Made by a program: the position numbers and the translations under genes
In this document: in pieces, positions 1 through 7,768 of the stretch
Layout: every line of letters starts with the position of its first letter
Position numbering within the stretch: position 1 is the stretch's first letter
The notes under the pieces: generated by a model
What the model saw: the letters and a program-made list of their open reading frames with translations, nothing else
The model's database searches: none
What the model was told of the DNA's origin: nothing
From: Alphaproteobacteria bacterium
GTDB lineage: Bacteria; Pseudomonadota; Alphaproteobacteria; UBA7985; JAUIBT01
DNA length: 35,961 bases
Reading direction: 5' to 3'
Assembly (NCBI GenBank): GCA_030432195.1
Contig: JAUIHE010000012.1
Coordinates: 1 to 35,961, forward strand

Positions 1-47
1 ACATCAAATCACCTTGACGCTCTGTCTGACGCCCCATCGCCATCTGC

Positions 48-884
48 ATGTCCCCCGTTCAAATCGAGCTGGCAGAGAATCATGCATACGCGACTTCGTC
101 AACGGGCTGCTATGTGAGCTATACAGCAGGGAAGTACATCAACACGCGAGAAGGTGGCTATGAGGGCTTCTCAAGAAACATCACCGGCGGGGTGGACTTC
201 ATCTTCAGCGAGACCCTGATGTTTGGCGCTGGTTTAGGCTATGAGTATTCTGAGCTAGAGTTCGACAATGCCCTTGATGGGTCAACAACAAAGAATGGCT
301 GGAGACTGGATGCCTACGGTGCCTCAAAGCCCAGTGACCTGTTCTCGATTGAGGGCCTTGTGTCCTACTCATGGCTAGACAACAGCATATCAGCAGCTTC
401 TGAGACAGGCGACTTCACCTCAAACAGGTTCTATGGCTTCGGAAAGGTCAATGGCCACTTTGATGTTGAGCCCTACCAGATATCCCCCTATGTGAGCTTT
501 GACTACCTGACTGAAACCACAGACAGCTACACCACCAACTTTGGAACTGCCATAGGATCAGTTCGGACAGAAGCGATAGCAACAGCTGGAGGCATAAGGG
601 TAAGCACAAACGACAGCCTTATCCTGGGACTATCGAGCTTCGCCACCTATGAGTTTAAGTACCATTGGACAGGCACAGAGGCAGCCACGTTGAACTCAGG
701 TGATGTTGTTGACCCTTCTGACTGCTCCTCCACCTTTGCCTTTGGCTTGAGCGGGCCCATGAACGATGTCTTTGGGGTTGATTGGCTTGATGGCGCTACT
801 CTTGACTTGTCTGTTCAGGCTGTGAACCCTTTGGCTCGTGAGAGGTCATATTCAGCCACTGGTGGCCTGAGGTGGCGGTTCTAA
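48..884 (+). CDS. Orphan autotransporter-type outer-membrane beta-barrel (probably truncated)
   Basis: The 278-residue product is made of alternating amphipathic strands rich in Tyr, Gly and Ser and ends LRWRF. The terminal Phe is the usual C-terminal signature for BAM-dependent barrel insertion. Its length matches an autotransporter translocator domain of about 270 residues. No signal peptide or passenger is visible, and no clear ribosome-binding site precedes the ATG. In-frame TGA stops lie at 15-17 and 27-29. Another frame is open from base 1 to 114, so the barrel may have been cut from a longer gene by a frameshift just upstream. Base composition is more AT-rich than most of the window, like the integrase relic that follows. 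I read it as the C-terminal remnant of a larger autotransporter; a free-standing porin-like protein is less likely without a signal peptide. It is probably not exported as drawn. Confidence 0.6.
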   Translation: MSPVQIELAENHAYATSSTGCYVSYTAGKYINTREGGYEGFSRNITGGVDFIFSETLMFGAGLGYEYSELEFDNALDGSTTKNGWRLDAYGASKPSDLFSIEGLVSYSWLDNSISAASETGDFTSNRFYGFGKVNGHFDVEPYQISPYVSFDYLTETTDSYTTNFGTAIGSVRTEAIATAGGIRVSTNDSLILGLSSFATYEFKYHWTGTEAATLNSGDVVDPSDCSSTFAFGLSGPMNDVFGVDWLDGATLDLSVQAVNPLARERSYSATGGLRWRF

Positions 885-1558
885 GTTGCGCTTTGGCCAG
901 ATGCCCAGGTCGCAAGCCCTTCTCTTTTATATAGGCCATCCAGCGCATGTCACACCGCAAGAAATCCCACATCTAGCACAAGGAGCCACCTAAAGCACTA
1001 GATGTAGCAATTTCACGGCCCAGAAGCGCCCACATACGCCCAGGTCATACGCTACCCTCCTCGTGAACTTCCTGCTCTGTTTCAGGACTAGATAGCCCCG
1101 GCTCACTTTCAGTGTTGCACCTTTGTTGTTCCTCCATCGAAGGGCTGACAGCGACGGTGTTGCCTCCGGCCTCTTGAATTTTCCTGTTGACAAAGTCTAT
1201 TGCCATGCTATATGGTCTCCATAACATTACGAAATACGTTCGACTAATTACGAACCGCATATACATAGGTATAGGTTGAGGCTAATTCAACCCCTGCCAT
1301 TGAAGATTTTGTCTGTTGCGGGCGAATGTTTTCCAGCGATGAGCTGTTGCCCCATCTAACTATCTGATTTTGATTGATTTTCCAGACAGATCACCGTCCT
1401 AGATGATGTTCTGCAAGACGCCCGTGTGCTACGTGACAAGGTCCTAACGTGCAAACACGTTAAGCATATTCCTGTCAGAGTGCTCAGCGAGCGCCCTAAG
1501 AATGGTAAATTAGGTTGTAGTTAACCAAAGGTGATTGACTGAGTTAAGTGCTTCAAGC
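885..1558. other. Gap: lower-GC DNA without a convincing gene
   Basis: This stretch separates the beta-barrel from the integrase relic. The best open frame is on the minus strand, 1045-1206, possibly extended to 1266. It would give about 53 residues beginning MAIDFVNRKI and ending in a Glu-rich tail, but I recognise no family and see no good ribosome-binding site. A 6-bp inverted repeat (GGTTGA / TCAACC) lies near 1273-1291 without a T-tract. The interval looks like decayed mobile-element or accessory DNA. Confidence 0.4.
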
Positions 1559-1885
1559 CTATGTCTTCATAGAGGGACCTGAGCCGTACTAGCTTGCATC
1601 ATCTCCCTGCCCATGCCCTGTGATGAAGTCTTGGTCCTCTTTGCTCACTCCAGCATCTCGTAGCAGGTCCTTGAGGGTTCCCCGAAGGTTGTGCGCTGTC
1701 TGCCTTGGGCTCGTTCTAACCTTCTTGATGATCGGCATGACCTTCTTTGACGCTGCATTCTCTGCCTTACCCTCAGAATCTACTCTGTAGTTGAACAAGC
1801 GACCAGCGCCTTACTTGGGCATCATAGGCTTGATGACATCGGGGATAGGAACCCAGCGCTTGGACCCCTTGTCCACAAATTGCAT
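1559..1885 (-). pseudogene. Degraded tyrosine recombinase (phage-type integrase), C-terminal part
   Basis: Reading leftward from an ATG at 1885, one frame gives the KGSKRWVPIPDV segment typical of integrase catalytic domains. A TAA follows at 1813-1811, then the same frame continues with the HxxR box (TAHNLRGTLKD) and the GH box (ITGHGQGD). A TAG at 1591-1589 interrupts it directly before YGSGPSMKT, after which comes a third stop, TAG, at 1561-1559. In this family the final box is a Tyr followed by G-S/A-G, so the predicted nucleophile lies one codon beyond the TAG. The first catalytic Arg region and the N-terminal DNA-binding domain are absent. Three stops in one preserved frame indicate a dead gene, a relic of a former prophage or genomic island. 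The longest uninterrupted piece is 1589-1798, from a TTG codon. Confidence 0.75.
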
Positions 1886-1976
1886 ACACAAATCTAACCA
1901 AATTGATACACAAGTCAAAATTCGCTAGAGACTATAGCATTGGAATCGTTGCAAAAATTGTGTCAAATCGCAAAAG

Positions 1977-2003
1977 ATGGAGCCCATCACCCGCTCCATT
2001 TTT
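1977..2003. terminator. Probable bidirectional intrinsic terminator
   Basis: A perfect 7-bp stem (ATGGAGC at 1977-1983, GCTCCAT at 1993-1999) encloses a 9-nt loop. TTTTT follows on the plus strand and CTTTTG on the minus strand. It lies about 40 nt beyond the stop codon of the minus-strand reductase gene, so it most likely ends that operon. Confidence 0.6.
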
Positions 2004-2042
2004 CCATGAAATCAGAATGTTAGCGCTTGGGTTGCGTTGGGT

Positions 2043-2978
2043 TTAGCGCTGGAACGCTTGCTCGCGTGCGCGCAACACGGCGCTGAGGGTTGCGTTGTGC
2101 GGCGCGCTCAATCCCAGCTTGGCGGCCAGCGGTGCGATGGCGCCATTTATGGCCGCCAGTTCAGAGCGGCGCCCGGCCTCGTGGTCCTGCGACATAGAGG
2201 GTTTGGCGGCGCCAACCCGCTCGGCAAAGTCGGTCACGTAGCGCAGCGCAGCGGCTTCATTGCCGAAAGAAAAGGCCACACCCAGAGCGCAGCCTACCGC
2301 GTAGGCTTCGCGTGCGCAGCCAAGCGCGATGGCCCAGCGCTCAGGATCGGCACGCAGCTCAGCGACCGTGCAGGCGAACGCGGTGCAAGGCGCTGAAAGC
2401 GTCACATTGCACAGCAATTTTTCCCAGATGAGCTTTTGAATATCGTCAAAGATTTGCACCTCAAAGCCGCCGGAGCGCCAGGCCTCTGCCACTGGGTCAA
2501 GCCGGGTATCTTTGCCGCCAGACAGCCCCCCCAGGCGCAGCATTTTCATCGAGGTGTGGCGTGCATGACCCGGGCCGACCATGGAGGCACCAAAGCCTTC
2601 CGCCACGCCTAGCATGATTGCGTCTTCGCGGATGTGTTGGGCGAGCCGCTCGCCAGCGCCAAGGCCGTTTTGAATGGTCAGCACCAAGGAAGCAGGCCCC
2701 ATGACCGCCGCCACCGCCTGGGCCGCGGCAGCGACGCCGGAAGCCTTGGTCGCAATGATGTAAAGATCGCAAATGCCGGCGCTTGCCAGGTCGCCGTCGG
2801 CCTGTATTTCCGGGCTTCGAAACTCCCCATCCGGGCCGGTAATCAGCAGGCCGTGTTGCTGCATGGCGGTGACGTGCTGTTCCCAGGCGTCAATGGCCCA
2901 AACCTCATGGCCCGCCCGCGCCAGACGCGCGGCGTAGATCGAGCCCATGGCACCGGTGCCAACAACCGCGATCTTCAT
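2043..2978 (-). CDS. Ketopantoate reductase family protein (PanE/ApbA-like)
   Basis: The 311-residue protein starts MKIAVVG with the dinucleotide-binding motif GTGAMG at residues 7-12. QNG at about 103-105 and KLLCN with Lys187 and Asn191 match the catalytic Lys/Asn region of 2-dehydropantoate 2-reductases, which use NADPH to reduce a 2-oxo acid. The start at 2978 is chosen because AGGAGA lies just upstream and the family begins here; the frame extends 18 codons further without support. The ATG follows the stop of the methyltransferase gene after one base, so the pair is almost certainly co-transcribed and translationally coupled. That partner is not a pantothenate gene, so the substrate may be another 2-oxo acid. 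The family is secure; the substrate is not. Confidence 0.85.
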   Translation of the reverse strand: MKIAVVGTGAMGSIYAARLARAGHEVWAIDAWEQHVTAMQQHGLLITGPDGEFRSPEIQADGDLASAGICDLYIIATKASGVAAAAQAVAAVMGPASLVLTIQNGLGAGERLAQHIREDAIMLGVAEGFGASMVGPGHARHTSMKMLRLGGLSGGKDTRLDPVAEAWRSGGFEVQIFDDIQKLIWEKLLCNVTLSAPCTAFACTVAELRADPERWAIALGCAREAYAVGCALGVAFSFGNEAAALRYVTDFAERVGAAKPSMSQDHEAGRRSELAAINGAIAPLAAKLGLSAPHNATLSAVLRAREQAFQR

Positions 2979-2979
2979 A

Positions 2980-4599
2980 TCAGGTCTCCTTCTGCCTTGA
3001 TGGGGCGGCTTTTGGTTGAGGATGCAAGCCATAGCGCTGCTCTAGTTCGCGCCGCAGCTGTGCAGGGCCGTGTTTTGGCCAATGCTGTGCAGTGAGCTCG
3101 TTCGCCCTTTGTCGCGCGCGCACCGCCAGGTCCAGACGCGCCCCGGTCTGCCATTCGTCAATACTGCTGCGGTCTGCCACGTCTGGATACAAGAAATCGC
3201 GGCGCATCCTTTCATAGGTCTGGGGCTGACCCAAGAAATGCCCTTCGCCCGTCGTCACGACCTGGCGGATGGACGCCAGGTCTAGGCTGTCGTCATCGAC
3301 CGGGGGCAGGTCGTTCGCGCGGGCAAGCGCTCCCAGCATATCGTTGTCCGCCACCATCGCAGCCAAGCTGACCGCCATCAGCCCTGCCTGACTGCCTGCG
3401 GCTTGGGTTATGAGGTTGGCTCCGGCTTGTATCGCGGTGTTGACGGACATGGCCTTTTCGTACCCGGCTTGAAAATCGGGGAGCTTGCTGTCGCTCGCGC
3501 CCGCGATGGCCGAACTCGGCAGATCCCAAGCGCGCATGACCTGAAACATGAGCGCGTTGGCCAAAGCCTGCTCGCCGGACCCGCCCGCCATGGCGCCGCT
3601 TCGAAGGTCGGTAATCATAGCGCGGGGCCCAGCGATGCGCGGCGCACCCGGTGCTAGGGCCTGAACAATGGCCAAGCCCGCCAGGACTTCGGCCAAGGTC
3701 TGGGCCACGGACCCGGCAATGGTAACCGGGCTGGAGGCGCCCAACTGGCCAAAGACATTGCAATGAACGGGAATACCCAGCCGTGCCGCTTGCATCAGCA
3801 CCAAGACGCTTTGCGGGTCAAAGCGCAACGGCGGCACGACGGGATTGATGTTGAGGGATAAAATCGGGCGCTCGCGCAAGGCCTGAGCGCCGCCGACCCA
3901 ATCCACACAAAGCGCATGGATATCTTCTAGATGCTCCGGTGTGCTGGCTTGGACCATGACGTGCTTGGTGGTGGCGAGCAAACAGGCAGCGGCGGTTGCC
4001 AAATCCAGCGCGCGCGGATCGCCAATGTCGCGTGCGACCAAGGAGCGGGCGAAAAAGTGAATGTGCTCAAGGCGGTCGGCCAAGCGCGCGGCGGCATAAA
4101 GATCGGCCAGGTTGGAGGGGCGAAACTGCCCGCTTGCATCATCCAGCAAGAAGGGCGCGGCGCCTCCAGTCCCCGCATAAGCCTGCGCACCGCCCACCAA
4201 CAGGTCGTGGCGCGGGTCTTGGCCCGCAAGCAGCACTTGGCGCGGGCCTTGCGCCAAGGCCTGTTCGATCAAAGAACGGGGAAACAGCAGGCGGCCTTGT
4301 TGATGCTTGCCGCCGACGCGCTCGATTAGGGCAATCAACTCTGGCGGGGCATCGGCCATGCCGATTGTTGTGACAATCTCGACCGCTGCGTTGGCGACAC
4401 GCGCCACGGCTTCCGGTGGATGCGGTCGCCAGCTGCCTGCCCGAAGTTTCGAGGTGTCGGGGGCTAGGACACCTCGGGCCAGGTCACCTTGGGCCCGGTC
4501 ACCTTGGGCCCGGACGCCTTGGGCCCGGACGCCTTGGGCGTGGACGCCTTGGGCAGCGCCGCGCCTACGCGCCGTGCGATTTTGCTGTCGCTGGTTCAT
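2980..4599 (-). CDS. MttB-family (trimethylamine methyltransferase-like) protein, non-pyrrolysine
   Basis: From about residue 55 to the end, the 539-residue product matches the MttB/COG5598 TIM-barrel family, whose studied members move a methyl group from a quaternary or tertiary amine to a corrinoid protein. The frame contains no internal TAG, so this is the non-pyrrolysine branch, which includes demethylases of glycine betaine, proline betaine and carnitine. The start at 4599 (MNQRQQ) has GGGAGG a few bases upstream; an ATG 18 bases earlier is less well placed. The N-terminal 50 residues are an odd Arg-rich run of AQG(V/D)R-type pentapeptides encoded by 15-bp tandem repeats, and are unlikely to belong to the catalytic fold. 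No corrinoid protein or reactivator is present here. It heads a two-gene operon with the PanE-like gene. The substrate is unknown. Confidence 0.8.
   Translation of the reverse strand: MNQRQQNRTARRRGAAQGVHAQGVRAQGVRAQGDRAQGDLARGVLAPDTSKLRAGSWRPHPPEAVARVANAAVEIVTTIGMADAPPELIALIERVGGKHQQGRLLFPRSLIEQALAQGPRQVLLAGQDPRHDLLVGGAQAYAGTGGAAPFLLDDASGQFRPSNLADLYAAARLADRLEHIHFFARSLVARDIGDPRALDLATAAACLLATTKHVMVQASTPEHLEDIHALCVDWVGGAQALRERPILSLNINPVVPPLRFDPQSVLVLMQAARLGIPVHCNVFGQLGASSPVTIAGSVAQTLAEVLAGLAIVQALAPGAPRIAGPRAMITDLRSGAMAGGSGEQALANALMFQVMRAWDLPSSAIAGASDSKLPDFQAGYEKAMSVNTAIQAGANLITQAAGSQAGLMAVSLAAMVADNDMLGALARANDLPPVDDDSLDLASIRQVVTTGEGHFLGQPQTYERMRRDFLYPDVADRSSIDEWQTGARLDLAVRARQRANELTAQHWPKHGPAQLRRELEQRYGLHPQPKAAPSRQKET
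4468..4557. repeat. Six tandem 15-bp repeats inside the mttB-like gene
   Basis: Units resembling GTCACCTTGGGCCCG repeat six times with a few substitutions. Because the unit is 15 bp, copy-number change keeps the frame and only adds or removes pentapeptides in the N-terminal tail of the methyltransferase-like protein. Confidence 0.85.
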
Positions 4600-4616
4600 C
4601 GTGCCTCCCTTGGCCA

Positions 4617-4651
4617 CCCCTAGCCCCTAGCCCCTAGTCCCTAGCCCCTGG
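4617..4651. repeat. Five tandem 7-bp CCCCTAG-type repeats
   Basis: CCCCTAG occurs three times, then TCCCTAG and CCCCTGG, immediately upstream of the mttB-like start codon in the gap to the GNAT gene. Four CTAG tetramers fall within 28 bp, although CTAG is usually scarce in proteobacterial genomes. Any mttB promoter must lie in or beyond this array. Confidence 0.8.
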
Positions 4652-4690
4652 TCGCCCTGGTCACTTCGGTCACCGGGCAACTCTGGGTTC

Positions 4691-5215
4691 TTAGGCCAGC
4701 AGCTTAGCGTAGTAACGCACCCACTTTCCTGCTTGTCCGGCCTCTGTCATGTCGCGATCATACAAGGCGGCAAAGCCCAGCGCTTGGTGAAAAGCGTGAG
4801 AGACCGGATTGTCGGGCTTACAATTGACCTCGCAAGCCAACATGAGCAAGTCCTGCGCCAGCGCCTCTTGCTCCAGAGCGGCATAGAAGCGCCGCGCCAA
4901 GCCTTGCCCGCGCGTCTGGGGCGCAACCACAATGCGATCAATGTAGGCAAAGCGCTGAAGGCGCTGCTGCACCCAAAGGTAATTGGCGCTCTGGTAATCC
5001 GCGTCGGGCGCCATGGTGATGAGGAAGGAGCCGCTGCTGGGATCAGCAAGCGCCAGGAAGCTGGCGTCGATCAGGGCTTGCAGTGCTGGTTGATCCAAGG
5101 GCGAGGTCACGGCCTCAACTTCTTGATTGCGCGCCAAAACCTTGTCCAACAGGTGGGGCGCGGCCCCTTTCAGGTTCACTAGGCGGGTCTCAGCCGTCGT
5201 CGTTGCGGGTGCCAT
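4691..5215 (-). CDS. GNAT-family N-acetyltransferase
   Basis: The 174-residue protein carries the GNAT acetyl-CoA motif A at about residues 94-111, with RGQGLARRFY (the R/Q-x-x-G-x-G/A loop) after a beta strand IDRIVVAP. The C-terminal segment NPVSHAFHQALGF is the usual motif B region. It should transfer acetyl from acetyl-CoA to an amine; the substrate cannot be read from sequence. The start at 5215 is supported by AGGAGG five bases upstream, and this site overlaps the stop codon of the glutathione reductase gene. The two genes are 8 bp apart and clearly form one transcript, with this gene second. Confidence 0.85.
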   Translation of the reverse strand: MAPATTTAETRLVNLKGAAPHLLDKVLARNQEVEAVTSPLDQPALQALIDASFLALADPSSGSFLITMAPDADYQSANYLWVQQRLQRFAYIDRIVVAPQTRGQGLARRFYAALEQEALAQDLLMLACEVNCKPDNPVSHAFHQALGFAALYDRDMTEAGQAGKWVRYYAKLLA

Positions 5216-5223
5216 GTAACCTC

Positions 5224-6594
5224 CTAGCTTGCAACGGGAGCGCGCATGGTCACCAGCTCTTCGGCGGCGGTGGGGTGAATGCCGACGGTAGCATCAAAGT
5301 CGGCCTTGGTGGCGCCCATCTTCATGGCAACAGCAAAGCCCTGAACCACCTCGCCCGCGTCAGGGCCGATGAAATGCAGGCCAAGCACGCGGTCGCTTTC
5401 CCGGCAAACGATCAGTTTCATCAGCATTTTCTCGTTTCGGTCTGGCAGCACATGCTTCATAGCCCGGCCCGTCGAACGATAGACAGCAATGTCGTATCCC
5501 TGCGCGCGCGCTTCTTCCTCGCTCAGGCCGATGGTACCGACGTTGGGGTCAGAAAACACCGCGGTGGCGATGTTGCTGTAGTCCATGCGTCGAGGCCTGC
5601 CCTTAAAGTGGGTATCGACAAAAGCCATGGCCTCGCCCAGGGCGACAGGCGTGAGCTGAACGCGGTCGATGACATCGCCCAGAGCATAGATACCAGGCAC
5701 TGAGGTTTCAAAGTGCTGATCGACCTCGATTGCGCCATGGCTGCTAAGCGCAACGCCCAGTTCTTCCAGGCCCAGATTGTGGGTGTTGGGGCGTCGGCCG
5801 GTCGCCATCAGCACCTGATCGAAGACCTGGCTGGGAAGGTCTTCACCGTGCTGCTGCCAGGCGACGTCAACTGCCCCGGCTTGCCCACCCAGCGCTTTCA
5901 AGGTGGTATAGGGCATGACCGTAATGCCCTTGTTTTCCATCTGCTGGGTCAGGTGATCGCGCAGGTCTTCGTCGAAGCCGCGCAGCATCTTGTCCGCACG
6001 AAAGGCTAGGGTCACATCGGCGCCCAAGCCGTTCATAATGCCCGCGAACTCGACCGCGATGTAGCCCGAGCCATAGACCAACAGCTTTTCGGGAAAGTCC
6101 TGCAACTCAAACAGCTCATTGGAGGTCATGGCCAGCTCTGCGCCCGGGATCGGCAGGCGCGTTGGATGGCCGCCGACCGCGATCAAAATCTTGTCGGCTG
6201 TGATGGTTTGGCCGTCTAAATCGATGGTGTTGGGCCCTGTCAGCTTGGCCATGCCATGGTGGACTTCGACACCAGCGGGAATAAGGACCGAGTGCTCATA
6301 GACCCGTTCGAGGCGGTCAATTTCTGCGTCCTTGGCCGCCATAAGCTTCTTCCAATTGAAACTGGGCGAGCCGCCCAAAGACCAGCCGTAACCGGCCGCA
6401 TCGTGCAGCTCTTCGCCAAAGTGGCTAGCGTAGGAAAACAGCTTCTTGGGCACGCAGCCGCGGATAACGCAGGTGCCGCCCCAGCGATAGGATTCCGCAA
6501 TACCGACCTTGGCGCCTGTGGCCGCAGCCATGCGCGAAGCCCTGACGCCGCCTGAGCCGCCCCCGATGACAAAAAGATCGTAGTGCAGGTTCAT
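5224..6594 (-). CDS. gor: Glutathione-disulfide reductase
   Basis: This 456-residue flavoprotein disulfide reductase has the FAD motif GGGSGG at residues 11-16, the redox pair Cys42/Cys47 in GGTCVIRGCVPKK, an NADPH-binding GSGYIAVEFA segment with nearby Arg residues, and the C-terminal His-Glu region HPTAAEEL (His440, Glu445) contributed to the partner active site. Together these favour glutathione reductase over lipoamide dehydrogenase or mercuric reductase. It keeps glutathione reduced with NADPH in the cytoplasm. The start at 6594 follows AAGGAAG at good distance; 24 extra upstream codons lack family similarity. It leads an operon with the GNAT gene and is divergent from the SRAP gene, sharing a 243-bp intergenic region. 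Confidence 0.92.
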   Translation of the reverse strand: MNLHYDLFVIGGGSGGVRASRMAAATGAKVGIAESYRWGGTCVIRGCVPKKLFSYASHFGEELHDAAGYGWSLGGSPSFNWKKLMAAKDAEIDRLERVYEHSVLIPAGVEVHHGMAKLTGPNTIDLDGQTITADKILIAVGGHPTRLPIPGAELAMTSNELFELQDFPEKLLVYGSGYIAVEFAGIMNGLGADVTLAFRADKMLRGFDEDLRDHLTQQMENKGITVMPYTTLKALGGQAGAVDVAWQQHGEDLPSQVFDQVLMATGRRPNTHNLGLEELGVALSSHGAIEVDQHFETSVPGIYALGDVIDRVQLTPVALGEAMAFVDTHFKGRPRRMDYSNIATAVFSDPNVGTIGLSEEEARAQGYDIAVYRSTGRAMKHVLPDRNEKMLMKLIVCRESDRVLGLHFIGPDAGEVVQGFAVAMKMGATKADFDATVGIHPTAAEELVTMRAPVAS

Positions 6595-6837
6595 GGGTGG
6601 CTTCCTTTTTGTGGCTTCGTGGCGGGTGGGTCGTGCAGTCTTGGCTTCCTGTCGCGTCAGCCTCACTACTTAACCGGGCATAGACGCTTGCCGAGCCCGG
6701 CAATTTTGGTCAAACTCTGGATATGTGAGGCCGGGCCTTGGCGCCAAGACCGCTCCTATGTAGGGGCTGGCTACCGCCGCGTCCAGGTCCGAACTTATGC
6801 TCCAGTTGAACCACCCGTAAAACAGGAGGAGCAAGCC

Positions 6838-7530
6838 ATGTGCGGGCGCTACCAGTTTGCAACCCCGGTCGAAGAGACACGGCGCTGGTTCGATCTTGCC
6901 AGCGTCGCGCCGGTGCCACCCAACGACAATGCTGCACCGACGCAAAACCTATCGGTCATCGCCAAGGGTCCCGATGGGCTCTTGCACGCCGTGGCCATGC
7001 AATGGGGGCTGGTGCCCTCATGGGCCAAGGATGCCAACGGCGGCGCGCGCATGATCAACGCCCGCTCAGAGACCGTGTTTGAAAAGCCCAGCTTTCGCTA
7101 TGCCGCGGCGCACAATCCTTGCGTGGTGCCTGCCAATGCCTTCTATGAATGGAAGCGCGAGGACAAAAGCAAACAGCCCTACAAGATCACCTGGCCCGAC
7201 CATCCCTTGTTCTTCTTCCTGGGGATCTGGGATGTTTGGAAGGGTGCCGCCGTGCCGCTGTACAGTTTTGCAATCCTGACCCGCGAAGCAAACCCTTCGA
7301 TCGCTGAGCTGCACGAGCGCATGCCGATTATGGTCGATGGCGCGCAAGCCCGGCGCTGGTTAGAGCACGACAAGCGCCACACCACCTTGGACCACCTATC
7401 CTATGAGACCGCGCAAGTGCGCTATGCGGCTGAGCCAGTGGATCGCGCGATCAACGCGACCAGGCCGGTGCCCGCGGGCACCCAGTCGCGAGATCAGGCT
7501 CCCCCGGCCGGGCAGGGCCAGTTGTTTTAG
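6838..7530 (+). CDS. SOS response-associated peptidase family protein (SRAP / YedK / HMCES)
   Basis: The 230-residue product begins MCGRY, so after Met removal Cys2 is the N-terminal nucleophile. The other conserved residues are present: Asn74 in INARSE, Glu104 in FYEWK and His159 in ELHERMP. SRAP proteins form a thiazolidine crosslink with abasic sites in single-stranded DNA and shield them. AGGAGGAG lies 6-10 bases before the ATG, which must be the start because Cys2 has to be exposed; the frame is open 85 codons further upstream but that part is not gene. I looked for an alphaproteobacterial LexA box (GTTC-N7-GTTC) upstream and did not find one. The gene is divergent from gor. Confidence 0.92.
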   Translation: MCGRYQFATPVEETRRWFDLASVAPVPPNDNAAPTQNLSVIAKGPDGLLHAVAMQWGLVPSWAKDANGGARMINARSETVFEKPSFRYAAAHNPCVVPANAFYEWKREDKSKQPYKITWPDHPLFFFLGIWDVWKGAAVPLYSFAILTREANPSIAELHERMPIMVDGAQARRWLEHDKRHTTLDHLSYETAQVRYAAEPVDRAINATRPVPAGTQSRDQAPPAGQGQLF

Positions 7531-7768
7531 CAATGTTGTCGGCCCGGTGATGGGCGGGTGATGGGCGGTGATGGCGGGGCATAGAGCCTCGAAATGCGTT
7601 CACGGTCCGCGCCCTCACTGTTGGTCGCTTCGCATAGATGGGGCCAGGGCCAGCATTGCGCCGGATGGGTCGAGGCTTGTATGCCTTGAAAATGAGGTGT
7701 ATTGTTTTTGCAAAACAACATGCACACAGAAGAGCCAAACCCGCTTTTCTGATATTTGGGAAGGCGCA

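Noticed and set aside
1559-1885. Amber readthrough to make an active integrase
   Set aside because: Readthrough of the TAG at 1591-1589 would reach the Tyr, but an additional TAA upstream and TAG downstream interrupt the same frame and the N-terminal part is missing.
2980-4599. Pyrrolysine-containing trimethylamine methyltransferase
   Set aside because: There is no in-frame TAG in the gene and no pylTSBCD genes in the window.
6595-6837. LexA/SOS box upstream of the SRAP gene
   Set aside because: Two GAAC motifs are present near 6791-6811, but their spacing is 13 bp rather than the 7 bp of alphaproteobacterial LexA sites.
7540-7578. Short imperfect GGTGATGGGC repeats after the SRAP gene
   Set aside because: Three degenerate copies without regular spacing; too weak to list as a repeat feature.
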